Source of the DNA: Cribrihabitans marinus
GTDB taxonomy: Bacteria > Pseudomonadota > Alphaproteobacteria > Rhodobacterales > Rhodobacteraceae
Length of the DNA: 64,000 bases
NCBI RefSeq assembly: GCF_900109035.1
Contig: NZ_FNYD01000008.1
Location: forward strand, 1-64,000
Direction of reading: 5' to 3'
Below, in pieces: positions 33,126-41,682 of this stretch (its first letter is position 1; each line of letters opens with the position of its first letter). The translations under genes were made by a program, and so were the position numbers. The notes beneath the pieces are model-generated. The model ran no database searches and was not told the origin of the DNA. It worked only from the letters and a program-made list of their open reading frames with translations.

Positions 33126-33731
33126 TCAGGCCTTGCCGATGCGGGGTTCGGTGCCGGCGCGGATCCGCGCGATGTTGGTGCGGTGGCGCCAGAACACGAG
33201 CAGCGTCAGCAAGATGCCCAGAAGGAAGCCCGAGCCGTCGTCGATCAGCAGGATCCAGAAGGTCGACGAGGCCGCCGCCGCCAGCGCGCCCATCGACGAG
33301 ATCCGGCTGGCGAGCGCGGCGACCAGCCATGCGGCACAGCAGGCCAGCCCGACCGGCCAGGACAGCGCCAGCCAGATGCCCAGAAAGGTCGCCACCCCCT
33401 TGCCGCCGCGAAAGCCCAGCCAGACCGGGTAGCAATGGCCCAGAAACGCCGTCAGCGCCGCAAGCTGTACCGCATCTTCGCCGGCGAAGGCCCGGGCCAG
33501 CAGAACCGCCGCAGCCCCCTTGCCGCCGTCGAGCAACAGCGTCAGCGCCGCCGCGCCCTTGTTGCCGGTGCGCAGCACGTTGGTGGCGCCGATATTGCCC
33601 GATCCGATCTCGCGCAGGTTGCCCAGCCCCATCAGCCGGGCCAGCACCATGCCGAACGGGATCGACCCCAGCAGGTAGCCGAGCGCGGCCCAGAGGATCA
33701 GCAGGTAGGGAGCGGTCTCGATTGCGGGCAT
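33126..33731 (-). CDS. plsY: Glycerol-3-phosphate acyltransferase PlsY
   Basis: PlsY transfers an acyl group from acyl phosphate to glycerol-3-phosphate in the inner membrane, the first step of phospholipid synthesis. The 201-residue protein has YLLGSIPFGMVLARLMG, the GSGNIGATNVLRTGNKG signature, LLDGGKGAAAVLLA and GFRGGKGVATFLG, plus several helices. It starts inside the stop of the upstream pyrX (ATGA overlap), so it is translationally coupled to the pyrimidine genes. Confidence 0.96.
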   Translation of the reverse strand: MPAIETAPYLLILWAALGYLLGSIPFGMVLARLMGLGNLREIGSGNIGATNVLRTGNKGAAALTLLLDGGKGAAAVLLARAFAGEDAVQLAALTAFLGHCYPVWLGFRGGKGVATFLGIWLALSWPVGLACCAAWLVAALASRISSMGALAAAASSTFWILLIDDGSGFLLGILLTLLVFWRHRTNIARIRAGTEPRIGKA

Positions 33732-35011
33732 CAGTCTCTCCGGTAGACGGGTTCGCCCGCCACATAGGTGCCGAGCACCCTACCTTGCATCCTCTGGCCG
33801 TCAAACGGCGTGTTCTGCGACTTGGACCGCAGCGCGAACCGGTCCAGTACGAAGGGCGTGTCGGGGTCGAACAGCACAAGATCGGCCGGTGCGCCGGCGG
33901 CGAGCCGGCCGCAGTCCAGCCCCAGCCGGCGGGCAGGGTTCAACGCCATCGCCCGGAACAGACCGGGCAGGTCGATCTGCCCCGCGTGGTAGAGGCGCAG
34001 GGCCGCCGGAAGCAGGGTTTCCAGCGCAACCGCCCCGCCCGCGGCCTCCTCGAAGGGCAGGCGCTTGCTTTCCTCGTCCTGCGGCGTGTGCATCGAGCTG
34101 ATGATGTCGATCAGCCCGCTGCGCACCGCCTCGACCGTGGCCATCCGGTCGTCCTCGGACCGGAGCGGCGGCTTGACCTTGAAGAAGGTGCGATAGTCGG
34201 ACACGTCCAGCTCGTTGAGCGTCAGGTGGTGGATCGAGGTGCCGGCCGAGATGTCCAGCCCGTTGCGCTTGGCCCGCTCCAGCGCTGGCAGGGCGCGGGC
34301 AGTGGTGATCTGGTCGGCGTGATAGCGCGCGCCGGTCATCTCCAAGAGCGCGATGTCACGGTCCAGCCCCATGCGCTCGGCCATGGGCGAGACGGCGGCC
34401 AGGCCGTAGAGCGAGGCGAACTTTCCCGAGGTGGCGGCCGCTCCGGCGCTCAGCCCCGGCTCCTGCGGGTGGGCGATAACCAGCGCGCCCAGGCTGCGGG
34501 CATAGGTCAGCGCGCGGGAAAACACCTTGGTGTCCGTGATCACCTGGTCGCAATCGGTGAAGGCCACGGCGCCTGCATCGAGCAGGAAGCCGATCTCGGT
34601 CATCTCGCGGCCCTGCCGCCCCTTGGTCAGCGCCGCCATCGCCAGCACGTTCACCGGCGCATCCGCCTGCGCCCGGCGCGTGACGAACTCCAGGCTTTCG
34701 GGCGTGTCGATGGCCGGAGAGGTATCGGGACGGGTGACGATCGTGGTCACGCCACCGGCGGCCGCCGCGCGCCCGGCCGAGCGATAGCTTTCCTTGTGCC
34801 GTTCGCCCGGTTCGCAGACCTTGACGCCGATATCGACGATGCCGGGGGCGAGGCACTTGCCGCCGCAATCGACCGTCGCGCCGGGTGTTCCGCCCGGGTC
34901 GCCATCGCCGCGGTCGGCGATCCGGCCGTTCCGCACAAGCAGCCAGCCGGGACCGTCTGTTCCGCCCTCGGGGTCGATCAGGCGGGCATTGGTGAAGAGG
35001 ATGTCGCTCAT
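33731..35011 (-). CDS. pyrX: Dihydroorotase-like protein lacking catalytic residues (PyrX type)
   Basis: A 426-residue amidohydrolase-fold protein of the dihydroorotase class I size. The first metal motif, normally D-x-H-x-H-x-R-x-P-G, reads D60-IGVKVCE-P68-G69: both histidines are lost (G62, K64) and the substrate Arg is Cys66. The second region usually TDHAPH is ISSMHTPQD, without the catalytic Asp. H181 (AHPQEP) and IHHLTLNE keep single histidines. Such inactive homologues (PyrX) form a non-catalytic scaffold for aspartate carbamoyltransferase in other bacteria. pyrB lies two genes upstream in the same coupled chain, which fits that role. An active PyrC must then be elsewhere. Confidence 0.8.
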   Translation of the reverse strand: MSDILFTNARLIDPEGGTDGPGWLLVRNGRIADRGDGDPGGTPGATVDCGGKCLAPGIVDIGVKVCEPGERHKESYRSAGRAAAAGGVTTIVTRPDTSPAIDTPESLEFVTRRAQADAPVNVLAMAALTKGRQGREMTEIGFLLDAGAVAFTDCDQVITDTKVFSRALTYARSLGALVIAHPQEPGLSAGAAATSGKFASLYGLAAVSPMAERMGLDRDIALLEMTGARYHADQITTARALPALERAKRNGLDISAGTSIHHLTLNELDVSDYRTFFKVKPPLRSEDDRMATVEAVRSGLIDIISSMHTPQDEESKRLPFEEAAGGAVALETLLPAALRLYHAGQIDLPGLFRAMALNPARRLGLDCGRLAAGAPADLVLFDPDTPFVLDRFALRSKSQNTPFDGQRMQGRVLGTYVAGEPVYRRD

Positions 35012-35385
35012 CGCGCGGCCCTTTCGATGGCGGCCCTGGTGGCGTCCGGATCGGCCTGGTACTTGATCAGGTGCTTGTCGCCGCCCCTGGTGACGACCTG
35101 AACGAAACTGCCCTGCGTCTTCACCTCGGCGATGTCGTCCAGCGGCACACGGCGCGGCCCGGGACCGGTGAGCGCGCCGCCGTCGATCTCCCACACCGCC
35201 GCCAGCTCCTCGGAGGCGAGATACGAGCCGCGCAGCGCGACCGCTGCCAGGCCCGCCGGCGCGCCGGTCCAGACATGCGGGCTGCCGATCATCCACAGAA
35301 CGGCCATGGCCCCGGCCATGCCGACCGCCGCCAGCCAGGTATGGCTGCGGATATAGGCCTGGCGATCCGCGGGAAAGCGGGTCAT
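35008..35385 (-). CDS. Small membrane protein in the pyrB-pyrX chain
   Basis: From ATG 35385 a 125-residue product has a hydrophobic N-terminal part (about 18-55, HTWLAAVGMAGAMAVLWMIG and AGLAAVALRGSYLA) followed by a beta-rich segment ELAAVWEIDGGALTGPGPRRVPLDDIAEVKTQGSFVQVV that looks like a bacterial PH-like domain, ending in QADPDATRAAIERAAR. It overlaps both neighbours by four bases (ATGA), between another small membrane gene and pyrX. No enzymatic motif is seen. It may help membrane association of the complex; that is inference. Confidence 0.75.
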   Translation of the reverse strand: MTRFPADRQAYIRSHTWLAAVGMAGAMAVLWMIGSPHVWTGAPAGLAAVALRGSYLASEELAAVWEIDGGALTGPGPRRVPLDDIAEVKTQGSFVQVVTRGGDKHLIKYQADPDATRAAIERAAR

Positions 35386-35909
35386 GCGATCCACCAGGCA
35401 AGCAGCGCCACGATCAGCGCCATCACCACGGCAAAGAGGGCGAAGCCGACCCCGCGGGCCTTGCGGCGCAGCGCGCGCGGCGGTGGCGGAGGCGCGGAGT
35501 AGGGCGCGGCGCTGCCGGCCTCAAGCGGTCCGGCGGACCAGTCGGTGACCGCCTCCCGATAGGTGCCGATCAGGCGCAGCGCGGGATCGGGGTCAAGATG
35601 CGTCTCCTGCCCGCCGAACGCGCGGCTGCGCAGAAGCAACACCCACCCGGTCAACGCCGCGAGCGCGTCGTGGTCCAGCTGTTCGGGCGCGATGGCATAG
35701 CCCTCGGCCAGGTATCCCGCAAGCCCCAGGTCGTCGAGATCCTTGACCGGGAACACTTCGACCTGGTCGGCTTCCAGGGTTTCGACGCCCAGCACCTGTG
35801 CCGCCGCTCCGGGTTCGCGCAGGAACTTGGCCTGTTGCGCGGGCATGTCCAGTGCAAACAGGCGCAGCACGCCGCGCTCGCCCGCCGGTATCGTGATCGT
35901 CTCGGTCAT
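35382..35909 (-). CDS. Tail-anchored protein of unknown function downstream of pyrB
   Basis: A 175-residue product starting [20 protein letters not shown], with a soluble domain (about 1-125) containing [24 protein letters not shown] and [16 protein letters not shown] Pro-rich linker and a C-terminal helix [21 protein letters not shown] (about 155-175) follow. It is coupled to pyrB by an ATGA overlap. I do not recognise a family. Its fixed place between pyrB and pyrX suggests a function linked to pyrimidine or membrane-lipid synthesis. Confidence 0.75.
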   Translation of the reverse strand: MTETITIPAGERGVLRLFALDMPAQQAKFLREPGAAAQVLGVETLEADQVEVFPVKDLDDLGLAGYLAEGYAIAPEQLDHDALAALTGWVLLLRSRAFGGQETHLDPDPALRLIGTYREAVTDWSAGPLEAGSAAPYSAPPPPPRALRRKARGVGFALFAVVMALIVALLAWWIA

Positions 35910-36844
35910 GCCGCCTCGCTGCGCAGGTTGCGCGCCAGAAGTTCCATTGCCGCCATGCGCACCGCCACGCCCATCTCGACCTGTTCCTGGATGACCGACC
36001 GGTTGATGTCGTCGGCCAGCGTACCGTCGATCTCGACCCCCCGGTTCATCGGGCCGGGATGCATCACGATGGCGTCGGGGCGGGCCAGGGCCAGCTTCTC
36101 GTTGTCCAGGCCGAAGCGGTGGTAATATTCCCGCTCGGAGGGGATGAACCCGCCATCCATCCGCTCGCGCTGCAGTCGCAGCATCATCACCACGTCGACA
36201 TCGCGCAGCCCCTCGCGCATGTCGTCGAAGACCTCGGCGCCGAACTCGCGGAAATGCGGCGGCACCAGCGTCGGCGGGCCGATCAGCCGGATGCGGTTCT
36301 CCATCTTGCCCAGAAGGATCAGGTTCGACCGCGCCACGCGGGAATGGGCGACGTCGCCGCAGATGGCGATCGACAGCCGATGCAGCCGCCCCTTGGCGCG
36401 GCGGATGGTCAGCGCATCCAGCAGGGCCTGTGTGGGGTGCTCGTGCCGCCCGTCGCCAGCGTTCAGCACCGCGCAATTGACCTTCTGCGCCAGCAGGTCC
36501 ACCGCGCCGGACTGCGGATGCCGCACCACCAGCAGGTCGGGATGCATGGCGTTCAGCGTCATCGCGGTGTCGATCAGCGTTTCGCCCTTTTTGATCGAGC
36601 TGGCCTGCATCGCCATGTTCATCACGTCCGCGCCCAGCCGCTTGCCGGCCAGTTCGAAGCTGGCCTGTGTGCGGGTCGAGTTCTCGAAGAACATGTTGAT
36701 CTGGGTGAGACCGGCCAGCACGTCGGAATGCTTGGCCGATTGCCGGTTCAGCTCGACATAGGTTTCGGCCAGGTCGAGGATCGCGGTGATGTCGGATTGC
36801 GACAGATGCTCGATGCCGAGAAGGTGGCGATGGGCAAAACGCAT
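35906..36844 (-). CDS. pyrB: Aspartate carbamoyltransferase catalytic subunit
   Basis: PyrB condenses carbamoyl phosphate and aspartate in pyrimidine synthesis. The 312-residue product shows [21 protein letters not shown] (carbamoyl phosphate site S-T-R-T), [36 protein letters not shown] and [13 protein letters not shown] chose ATG 36844 ([15 protein letters not shown]), which has GGAG 7 bases upstream; an ATG at 36865 is in frame but adds poorly conserved residues. It is the first of a coupled chain to plsY. No pyrI regulatory subunit is present, in line with the PyrX type. Confidence 0.95.
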   Translation of the reverse strand: MRFAHRHLLGIEHLSQSDITAILDLAETYVELNRQSAKHSDVLAGLTQINMFFENSTRTQASFELAGKRLGADVMNMAMQASSIKKGETLIDTAMTLNAMHPDLLVVRHPQSGAVDLLAQKVNCAVLNAGDGRHEHPTQALLDALTIRRAKGRLHRLSIAICGDVAHSRVARSNLILLGKMENRIRLIGPPTLVPPHFREFGAEVFDDMREGLRDVDVVMMLRLQRERMDGGFIPSEREYYHRFGLDNEKLALARPDAIVMHPGPMNRGVEIDGTLADDINRSVIQEQVEMGVAVRMAAMELLARNLRSEAA

Positions 36845-36906
36845 GAAAGGGCTCCGGTCCGACATCTCGCCCGCGCTTATAGGAAGAGCGCGGGCAGGGG
36901 GCAACA

Positions 36907-37494
36907 TCAGTCCGCGCTTTCCGCCTCGGGGGCGCAGCCGCCGTCGGGACGGCAGATCTCGCCCGGCTTGCACCAGCGCCCGTTGCCGCAGTCCACCGCA
37001 AGCCGCGGCACGCATCCCTGGCCGGCCGAGCACTTGAACCCGGGGCGGCATTGCGACCCGGTTTCGGGACACAGGAACCAGCCCGGCGGGCTGCATCCAC
37101 CACCGGGCAGGCAGCCCGGCGTGCCGGGCGTTTCCGGCGGGCGCGCAAGCTCGGGCACGAAATTCGGCCGGCACCCGCCGCCCGGCGCACAGGCGCGGCC
37201 CGCCGGACAGATCGACCCGTCGGCGCAGCGCGGGCTTCCGGCTGGCACGCAACGGGTGCCGCCATCGGTACAGACCTGCCCCGTCGGGCAGCTGCGCCCG
37301 CCACCGCAATAGCTGCCGCCCGGTGGGATGCAGAACCCGTCGGCGCTGCATCTCTCGCCGGCCCCGCAGCAATTGTCCGTACCGCATTGCACCCGGCCGG
37401 GCGCGCAATCGTCCCCCAGACCGGCCGCCTGCGCGGGGGCGGTCAGGACCAGGGCCAGGAGCAGGCCGGCCAGAAAACCTGTAAGCAGCTGCAT
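36907..37494 (-). CDS. Secreted cysteine-rich protein with tandem Cys motifs (195 aa)
   Basis: A signal peptide, [20 protein letters not shown] followed by AQAAG, should be cleaved near residue 24. The mature part of about 170 residues contains 24 cysteines arranged in repeats like C-PxG-x-x-C-x5-C and [19 protein letters not shown], rich in Gly and Pro, without other hydrophobic cores. Such spacing resembles EB-module, granulin or insect-type Cys repeats, and implies up to twelve disulfides formed in the periplasm or outside. It lies 62 bases upstream of pyrB on the same strand and is divergent from the UDG gene. No family name or function is certain. Confidence 0.75.
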   Translation of the reverse strand: MQLLTGFLAGLLLALVLTAPAQAAGLGDDCAPGRVQCGTDNCCGAGERCSADGFCIPPGGSYCGGGRSCPTGQVCTDGGTRCVPAGSPRCADGSICPAGRACAPGGGCRPNFVPELARPPETPGTPGCLPGGGCSPPGWFLCPETGSQCRPGFKCSAGQGCVPRLAVDCGNGRWCKPGEICRPDGGCAPEAESAD

Positions 37495-37578
37495 GGTCCG
37501 GATGGTCGGATCAACCCGGCCCGAGGGCAAGTGGCTTCTTGGCTTTCCCTTGCCGTTGTGGCCGCTAGAGTATCCGGC

Positions 37579-38349
37579 ATGGAATCGGCTCTGGATCACG
37601 AGGCGGCGCGGGCACTGCTGGAATGGCAGGTCGAGCTGGGCGCGACAGAGGCCATCGGGGACCTGCCGGTGGACCGCTACGCGCTGCCCGACACCGTGAC
37701 GCCGGAGCGCACCCGCGCGGCGCCGCCTGCACCGGCGGCCCCAGTCACCTCCGATTCCGAGGATCCGGTGGCAATCGCCCGCGACCTGGCGGCAGCGGCC
37801 GGCAGCCTTGCCGATCTGCGCGCCGCGATGGACGGTTTCACGCTGTGCGACCTCAGGAAAGGCGCACGCAACCTGGTCTTTGCCGATGGCGTGGCCGGCG
37901 CGCCGGTGATGATCATCGGCGAGGCGCCGGGACGTGACGAGGATCGCGAGGGCCGGCCTTTCGTGGGTCGTGCCGGGCAGATGCTGGACCGGATGCTGGC
38001 CGCGATCGGGCTCAGCCGTGCCGAGAATGTCTATATTACCAACGTGCTGCCCTGGCGCCCGCCGCAGAACCGCGACCCGAAACCCGACGAGATCGGCATG
38101 ATGACCCCGTTTCTGGAGCGTCACGTGGCCCTTGCCCGGCCCAGCGTGCTGATCCTGATGGGCAATATCAGCTGCCAGGCGGTGCTGGGCAAACGCGGCA
38201 TCACCCGCCTGCGCGGCGGCTGGGCGCAGGCAATGGACCTGCCCGTGCTGCCGATGTTCCACCCCGCCTACCTGCTGCGCCAGCCGGCGATGAAGCGGCT
38301 GGCCTGGGCGGACCTGCTGGAGTTGAACGCGAAACTGAGGGCGGGCTGA
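37579..38349 (+). CDS. Uracil-DNA glycosylase, type-4-like without most Fe-S ligands
   Basis: A 256-residue UDG-superfamily protein. After a Pro/Ala-rich N-terminal extension (about 1-85) come GEAPGRDEDREGRPFVGRAGQ (114-133, motif A), YITNVLPWRPPQNR and the C-terminal motif HPAYLLRQPAMK (228-239). Type 4 enzymes bind 4Fe-4S through four Cys; here only C90 (FTLC) remains. The first position of the CxxC pair is Phe87, the motif Cys before RPP is Trp159, and the following one is Met. So it should remove uracil without the cluster, or bind DNA differently. It is coupled to the phosphoesterase gene. Confidence 0.85.
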   Translation: MESALDHEAARALLEWQVELGATEAIGDLPVDRYALPDTVTPERTRAAPPAPAAPVTSDSEDPVAIARDLAAAAGSLADLRAAMDGFTLCDLRKGARNLVFADGVAGAPVMIIGEAPGRDEDREGRPFVGRAGQMLDRMLAAIGLSRAENVYITNVLPWRPPQNRDPKPDEIGMMTPFLERHVALARPSVLILMGNISCQAVLGKRGITRLRGGWAQAMDLPVLPMFHPAYLLRQPAMKRLAWADLLELNAKLRAG

Positions 38350-38948
38350 TGCGGATCCTGGCCTTCTCGGACCTGCACCTTGCGCGCAACCGCGCCGAAG
38401 AGGTCGTCGCGGCCAGCGTCGACGCGGATCTGGTGATCGGCGCGGGGGATTTCTGCGACATGCGCCGGGGCCTGGACCGGATCATGCCGATCCTCGCACG
38501 GATCCGTGTGCCGATGGTGCTGGTGCCCGGAAATGTCGAAAGCGCGCCCGAGCTGCGCGATGCCGCGCCCGAGGGCGCGCATGTGCTGCACGGGCAGGGC
38601 GTGACGATCGACAGCCTGCGCATCTTCGGGCTGGGCTATGCGGTGCCGCCGCCGCCTTTTGGCGACTGGTCCTGCAACCTGACCGAGGCCGAGGCCGAGG
38701 ACCTGTTGGGCCGCTGCGGCCGAGTGGACATCCTGGTCAGCCACTCGCCGCCCAAGGGCGTCGGCGATGAAACAAGTGGCGGCAAATCCGTCGGATCCGT
38801 CGCCGTGCGCGACGCGGCGGAGCGGTTGCAGCCTCAGCTGCTCCTGTGCGGGCACGTGCATGAAAGCTGGGGCGCGCGGGGCCGGATCGGACGTGCCGAG
38901 GTGGCCAACCTCGGCCCCACGCCCAACTGGTTCGAGGTGACCCTTTGA
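38349..38948 (+). CDS. Calcineurin-like metallophosphoesterase
   Basis: A 199-residue metallophosphoesterase with all metal motifs: FSDLHLARN (D-x-H), VIGAGDFCDM (GD), LVPGNVES (GN, with Glu rather than His/Asp near), ILVSHSPP (H) and LLLCGHVHES (GHxH). The fold is the YfcE/MJ0936-like small cyclic phosphodiesterase type. The substrate is unknown. It starts inside the UDG stop (TGATG) and overlaps the LysE-type transporter gene, forming an operon that ends with moaB. Confidence 0.88.
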   Translation: MRILAFSDLHLARNRAEEVVAASVDADLVIGAGDFCDMRRGLDRIMPILARIRVPMVLVPGNVESAPELRDAAPEGAHVLHGQGVTIDSLRIFGLGYAVPPPPFGDWSCNLTEAEAEDLLGRCGRVDILVSHSPPKGVGDETSGGKSVGSVAVRDAAERLQPQLLLCGHVHESWGARGRIGRAEVANLGPTPNWFEVTL

Positions 38949-39565
38949 TCGACCCGGTGATCCTGCTGACCTTCGTGCCGGCGGCGCTGGCGCTGAACCT
39001 GACGCCGGGGGCCGACATGCTGTTCTGCCTTGGCCAGGGGCTGCGCGCGGGGCCGCGGGCGGCGGTGGCGGCCAGTGCCGGCATCTCGCTGGGCTCGATG
39101 GTGCATGTGACGCTGGCCGGGCTGGGCCTGGGCGCGGCGGTCGCCGCGATGCCCTGGCTGTTCGACGTGATCCGCTGGGTCGGCGTCGGCTATCTGCTCT
39201 ACCTGGCCTGGGGCGCGATCGGCCACCGGCCCGAACCGGCGTCGCCGGCACCGGGCCCGGCGCGCCGGGCGTTCCGGGACGGCCTGCTGGTGAACCTGGC
39301 CAATCCCAAGGTGATCCTCTTCGTGCTGGCCTTCATCCCGCAATTTGTCGACCCTGCCGCCGGGCCGATCCTGCCGCAATTCCTGATGCTGGGCGCGGTG
39401 ATCGCGCTGGGCGGGTTCGTCATCAATGCCGGCGTCGGCCTGTTCGCCGGCGGGGCCGGACGCCGCCTGACCGGCAACCCCAGCACGCGCCGTGCGCTGG
39501 GCTGGCTGTCGGGTGGGATCTTCGCGGCGCTGGCGCTGCGCCTTGCCATCATCGAAAGGGCCTGA
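38945..39565 (+). CDS. LysE/RhtB-family amino acid exporter
   Basis: A 206-residue inner-membrane protein of six helices. LNLTPGADMLFCLGQGLRAGPRAA (about 17-40) carries the family's N-P/T-P-G motif, followed by ASAGISLGSMVHVTLAGLGLG and the cytoplasmic-loop to helix FRDGLLVNLANPKVILFVLAFIPQFV. It exports an amino acid or derivative. TTG 38945 is the likely start, overlapping the phosphoesterase stop by four bases. Confidence 0.88.
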   Translation: MIDPVILLTFVPAALALNLTPGADMLFCLGQGLRAGPRAAVAASAGISLGSMVHVTLAGLGLGAAVAAMPWLFDVIRWVGVGYLLYLAWGAIGHRPEPASPAPGPARRAFRDGLLVNLANPKVILFVLAFIPQFVDPAAGPILPQFLMLGAVIALGGFVINAGVGLFAGGAGRRLTGNPSTRRALGWLSGGIFAALALRLAIIERA

Positions 39566-39569
39566 CCAA

Positions 39570-40112
39570 ATGCCTGGAATCGACGAAACCCTGGACTTCG
39601 TTCCCGTGCGCATCGCGATCCTGACGGTTTCCGACAGCCGCACGCCGGATGACGACCGCTCGGGCGGCGTTCTGGCGGATCGGGTCTCGGGCGCGGGGCA
39701 CGTGCTGGCCGCGCGCCACATCCTGCGCGATGAGCGGTCCGAGATCGCCGCGCAGCTGCGCGCCTGGATCGCCGATCCCGAAATCGACGTGGTGATCTCG
39801 ACCGGGGGCACCGGGTTGACCGGGCGTGATGTCACGGTCGAGGCGCATCGCGATGTCTACGAGAAGGAGATCGACGCCTTCGGCACCGTCTTCACCATGC
39901 TGTCGCTGGACAAGATCGGAACCTCGGCCATCCAGTCGCGCGCCACCGCCGGCGTGGCGGGCGGCACCTACCTGTTCGCGCTGCCCGGCAGCCCCGGCGC
40001 GTGCAAGGATGCCTGGGACGGGATCTTGCGCAATCAGCTCGATTATCGCCACCGTCCCTGCAATTTCGTCGAGATCATGCCGCGGCTGGACGAACATCTG
40101 CGACGGAAATAG
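39570..40112 (+). CDS. moaB: Molybdenum cofactor biosynthesis protein MoaB
   Basis: A 180-residue MoaB/MogA-type protein that activates molybdopterin by adenylylation. The signature ISTGGTGLTGRDVT (about 85-98), the earlier ILTVSDSRTPDDDRSG and the late ALPGSPGACKDAWD are present. It starts four bases after the LysE-type gene. Other cofactor genes are at 24451 and 55676. The strong MoaB/MogA motif allows confident naming, though MoaB and MogA cannot be separated fully here. Confidence 0.93.
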   Translation: MPGIDETLDFVPVRIAILTVSDSRTPDDDRSGGVLADRVSGAGHVLAARHILRDERSEIAAQLRAWIADPEIDVVISTGGTGLTGRDVTVEAHRDVYEKEIDAFGTVFTMLSLDKIGTSAIQSRATAGVAGGTYLFALPGSPGACKDAWDGILRNQLDYRHRPCNFVEIMPRLDEHLRRK

Positions 40113-40182
40113 GACGCGGGTGCGTATAATTCGCGTGAATCCCTGTTCTGGCTTGGCATTTCCCGTTGCCCGGCTACCATTT

Positions 40183-40199
40183 GGCTGCGCAACGCAGCC
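40183..40199. promoter_or_regulatory. Perfect 7-bp inverted repeat upstream of the RND efflux operon
   Basis: GGCTGCG (40183-40189) and CGCAGCC (40193-40199) pair around CAA, 25 bases before the adaptor start codon. It could be an operator for a repressor or an mRNA hairpin over the ribosome region. A TATAAT at 40125-40130 lies upstream but has no good -35 partner. Confidence 0.45.
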
Positions 40200-40224
40200 C
40201 ATAGCGACCGGAGCGATCTGAGAC

Positions 40225-41679
40225 ATGCGATTCCTGCGCCAAGTCCTTGTCGGCGTGTTCCTGGCGTCCCTGACCCTGGCGCTGCTGATCTATGCCGGTC
40301 AGCTGGTGCTGGGCGCGGTGCAGCAGCGCATGGCCGACGAGAATCGGGAGCCCGAGGCGCGCGAGCGCATCTTCGCGGTCAATCTGGTGACCGCCGAAAC
40401 CGGAACGGTCACACCGATCCTGCAGGCCTTCGGCCAGGTTCAGAGCCGCCGGACGCTGGAGCTGCGCGCGGCGGCGGGCGGCCGGGTGATCGAGCTGGCC
40501 GAGGCCTTCGAGGAAGGCGGCGAGGTTTCGGCGGGGCAGTTGCTCCTGCGGATCGACCCGGCGGATGCGCAGTCCGCGCTGGACCGTGCCGAGTCCGACC
40601 TGCTGGATGCGCAGGCCGAAGAGCGCGATGCCGAGCGATCGCTGGACCTGGCCCGCGACGAGTTGCAGGCCACCGAGGACCAGGCGACCCTGCGCGCGCA
40701 GGCCCTGCAACGGCAGCGCGACCTGGTCGAACGCGGCGTGGGAACGGCCGCCGCGGTCGAGACCGCCGAGCTGGCGGCGGCAGCGGCCCGGCAGGCGGCG
40801 CTGGCCCGGCGCATCGCCGTCGCACGGGCCGAGGCCCGGATCGACCAGGCCGCCACCCTTGTCGCCCGCGCGCGGATCGCGGTCGACGAAGCGAAGCGCG
40901 ATCTCGAGGACACCAGGGTCACCGCCCGGTTCGACGGCACGCTCACCGGTGTCACCCTGGTCGAGGGACGGCTGGTCTCGCCCAACGAGAAGCTGGCCGA
41001 ACTGGTCGATCCGCAGGCACTGGAAGTGGCGTTCCGGGTCTCGACCAAGCAATATGTCCGGCTGCTGAACGAGGATGGCCGCCTGCAACCGGCGCCGGTG
41101 ACGATCACGCTCGAGGCGACCGGGACAGACCTGACCGCACGCGGCCGGATCAGCCGCGACAGCGGCACCGCCGGCGAGGGGCAGTCCGGGCGGCTGATCT
41201 TTGCCCGGCTCGAGGATCCGCGCGGCTTCAAGCCGGGGGATTTCGTGACCGTGGCGGTGGAGGAGCCTGCGCTGGACGGCGTGGCGCGCCTGCCGGCCTC
41301 GGCGCTGGACGCCAGCGGCACGGTTCTGGTTCTCGGTCCCGAGGACCGGCTGGAGGCGCTGCCGGTGCGGCTGGTGCGCCGGCAGGGCGACGATGTACTT
41401 CTGCGCGGCGACGGGCTGGCGGGGCGCGAGGTCGTGGTCGGGCGCACACCGCTTCTGGGCGCGGGCATCCGCGTGCGCCCGCTGCGCGAGGACGCGGCAC
41501 TGGCACCCGAGGCCGCGATGCTGGAACTGAGCGAGGAGCATCGCGCAAGGCTTGTGGCGATGGTCGAGGGAAATGCCGGGATGCCCAGCGCGGTCAAGCA
41601 GCGCGTGCTGGGCCAGCTGGCGCAGGCCCGCGTGCCCGCCAGCCTGGTGGAGCGCATCGAATCCCGGATGGGGGGCTGA
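40225..41679 (+). CDS. RND efflux periplasmic adaptor (membrane fusion protein)
   Basis: A 484-residue HlyD/AcrA-type adaptor. An N-terminal inner-membrane helix (about 8-30) replaces a lipoprotein signal. Then come the lipoyl/barrel part (ILQAFGQVQSRRTLELRAAAGGRVIEL), a long helical hairpin (about 110-220, rich in Ala, Glu, Arg), the closing lipoyl half (DTRVTARFDGTLTGVTLVEGRLVSPNEKLAELVD) and beta domains. The C-terminus is an extra charged helix region (about 425-484) not usual for AcrA. It is followed after three bases by the RND permease gene and likely works with it and an outer-membrane channel not found in the window. Confidence 0.9.
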   Translation: MRFLRQVLVGVFLASLTLALLIYAGQLVLGAVQQRMADENREPEARERIFAVNLVTAETGTVTPILQAFGQVQSRRTLELRAAAGGRVIELAEAFEEGGEVSAGQLLLRIDPADAQSALDRAESDLLDAQAEERDAERSLDLARDELQATEDQATLRAQALQRQRDLVERGVGTAAAVETAELAAAAARQAALARRIAVARAEARIDQAATLVARARIAVDEAKRDLEDTRVTARFDGTLTGVTLVEGRLVSPNEKLAELVDPQALEVAFRVSTKQYVRLLNEDGRLQPAPVTITLEATGTDLTARGRISRDSGTAGEGQSGRLIFARLEDPRGFKPGDFVTVAVEEPALDGVARLPASALDASGTVLVLGPEDRLEALPVRLVRRQGDDVLLRGDGLAGREVVVGRTPLLGAGIRVRPLREDAALAPEAAMLELSEEHRARLVAMVEGNAGMPSAVKQRVLGQLAQARVPASLVERIESRMGG

Positions 41680-41682
41680 GCC

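Noticed and set aside
40125-40130. TATAAT as the RND operon promoter
   Set aside because: No acceptable -35 at 16-18 bp upstream; left as unproven.
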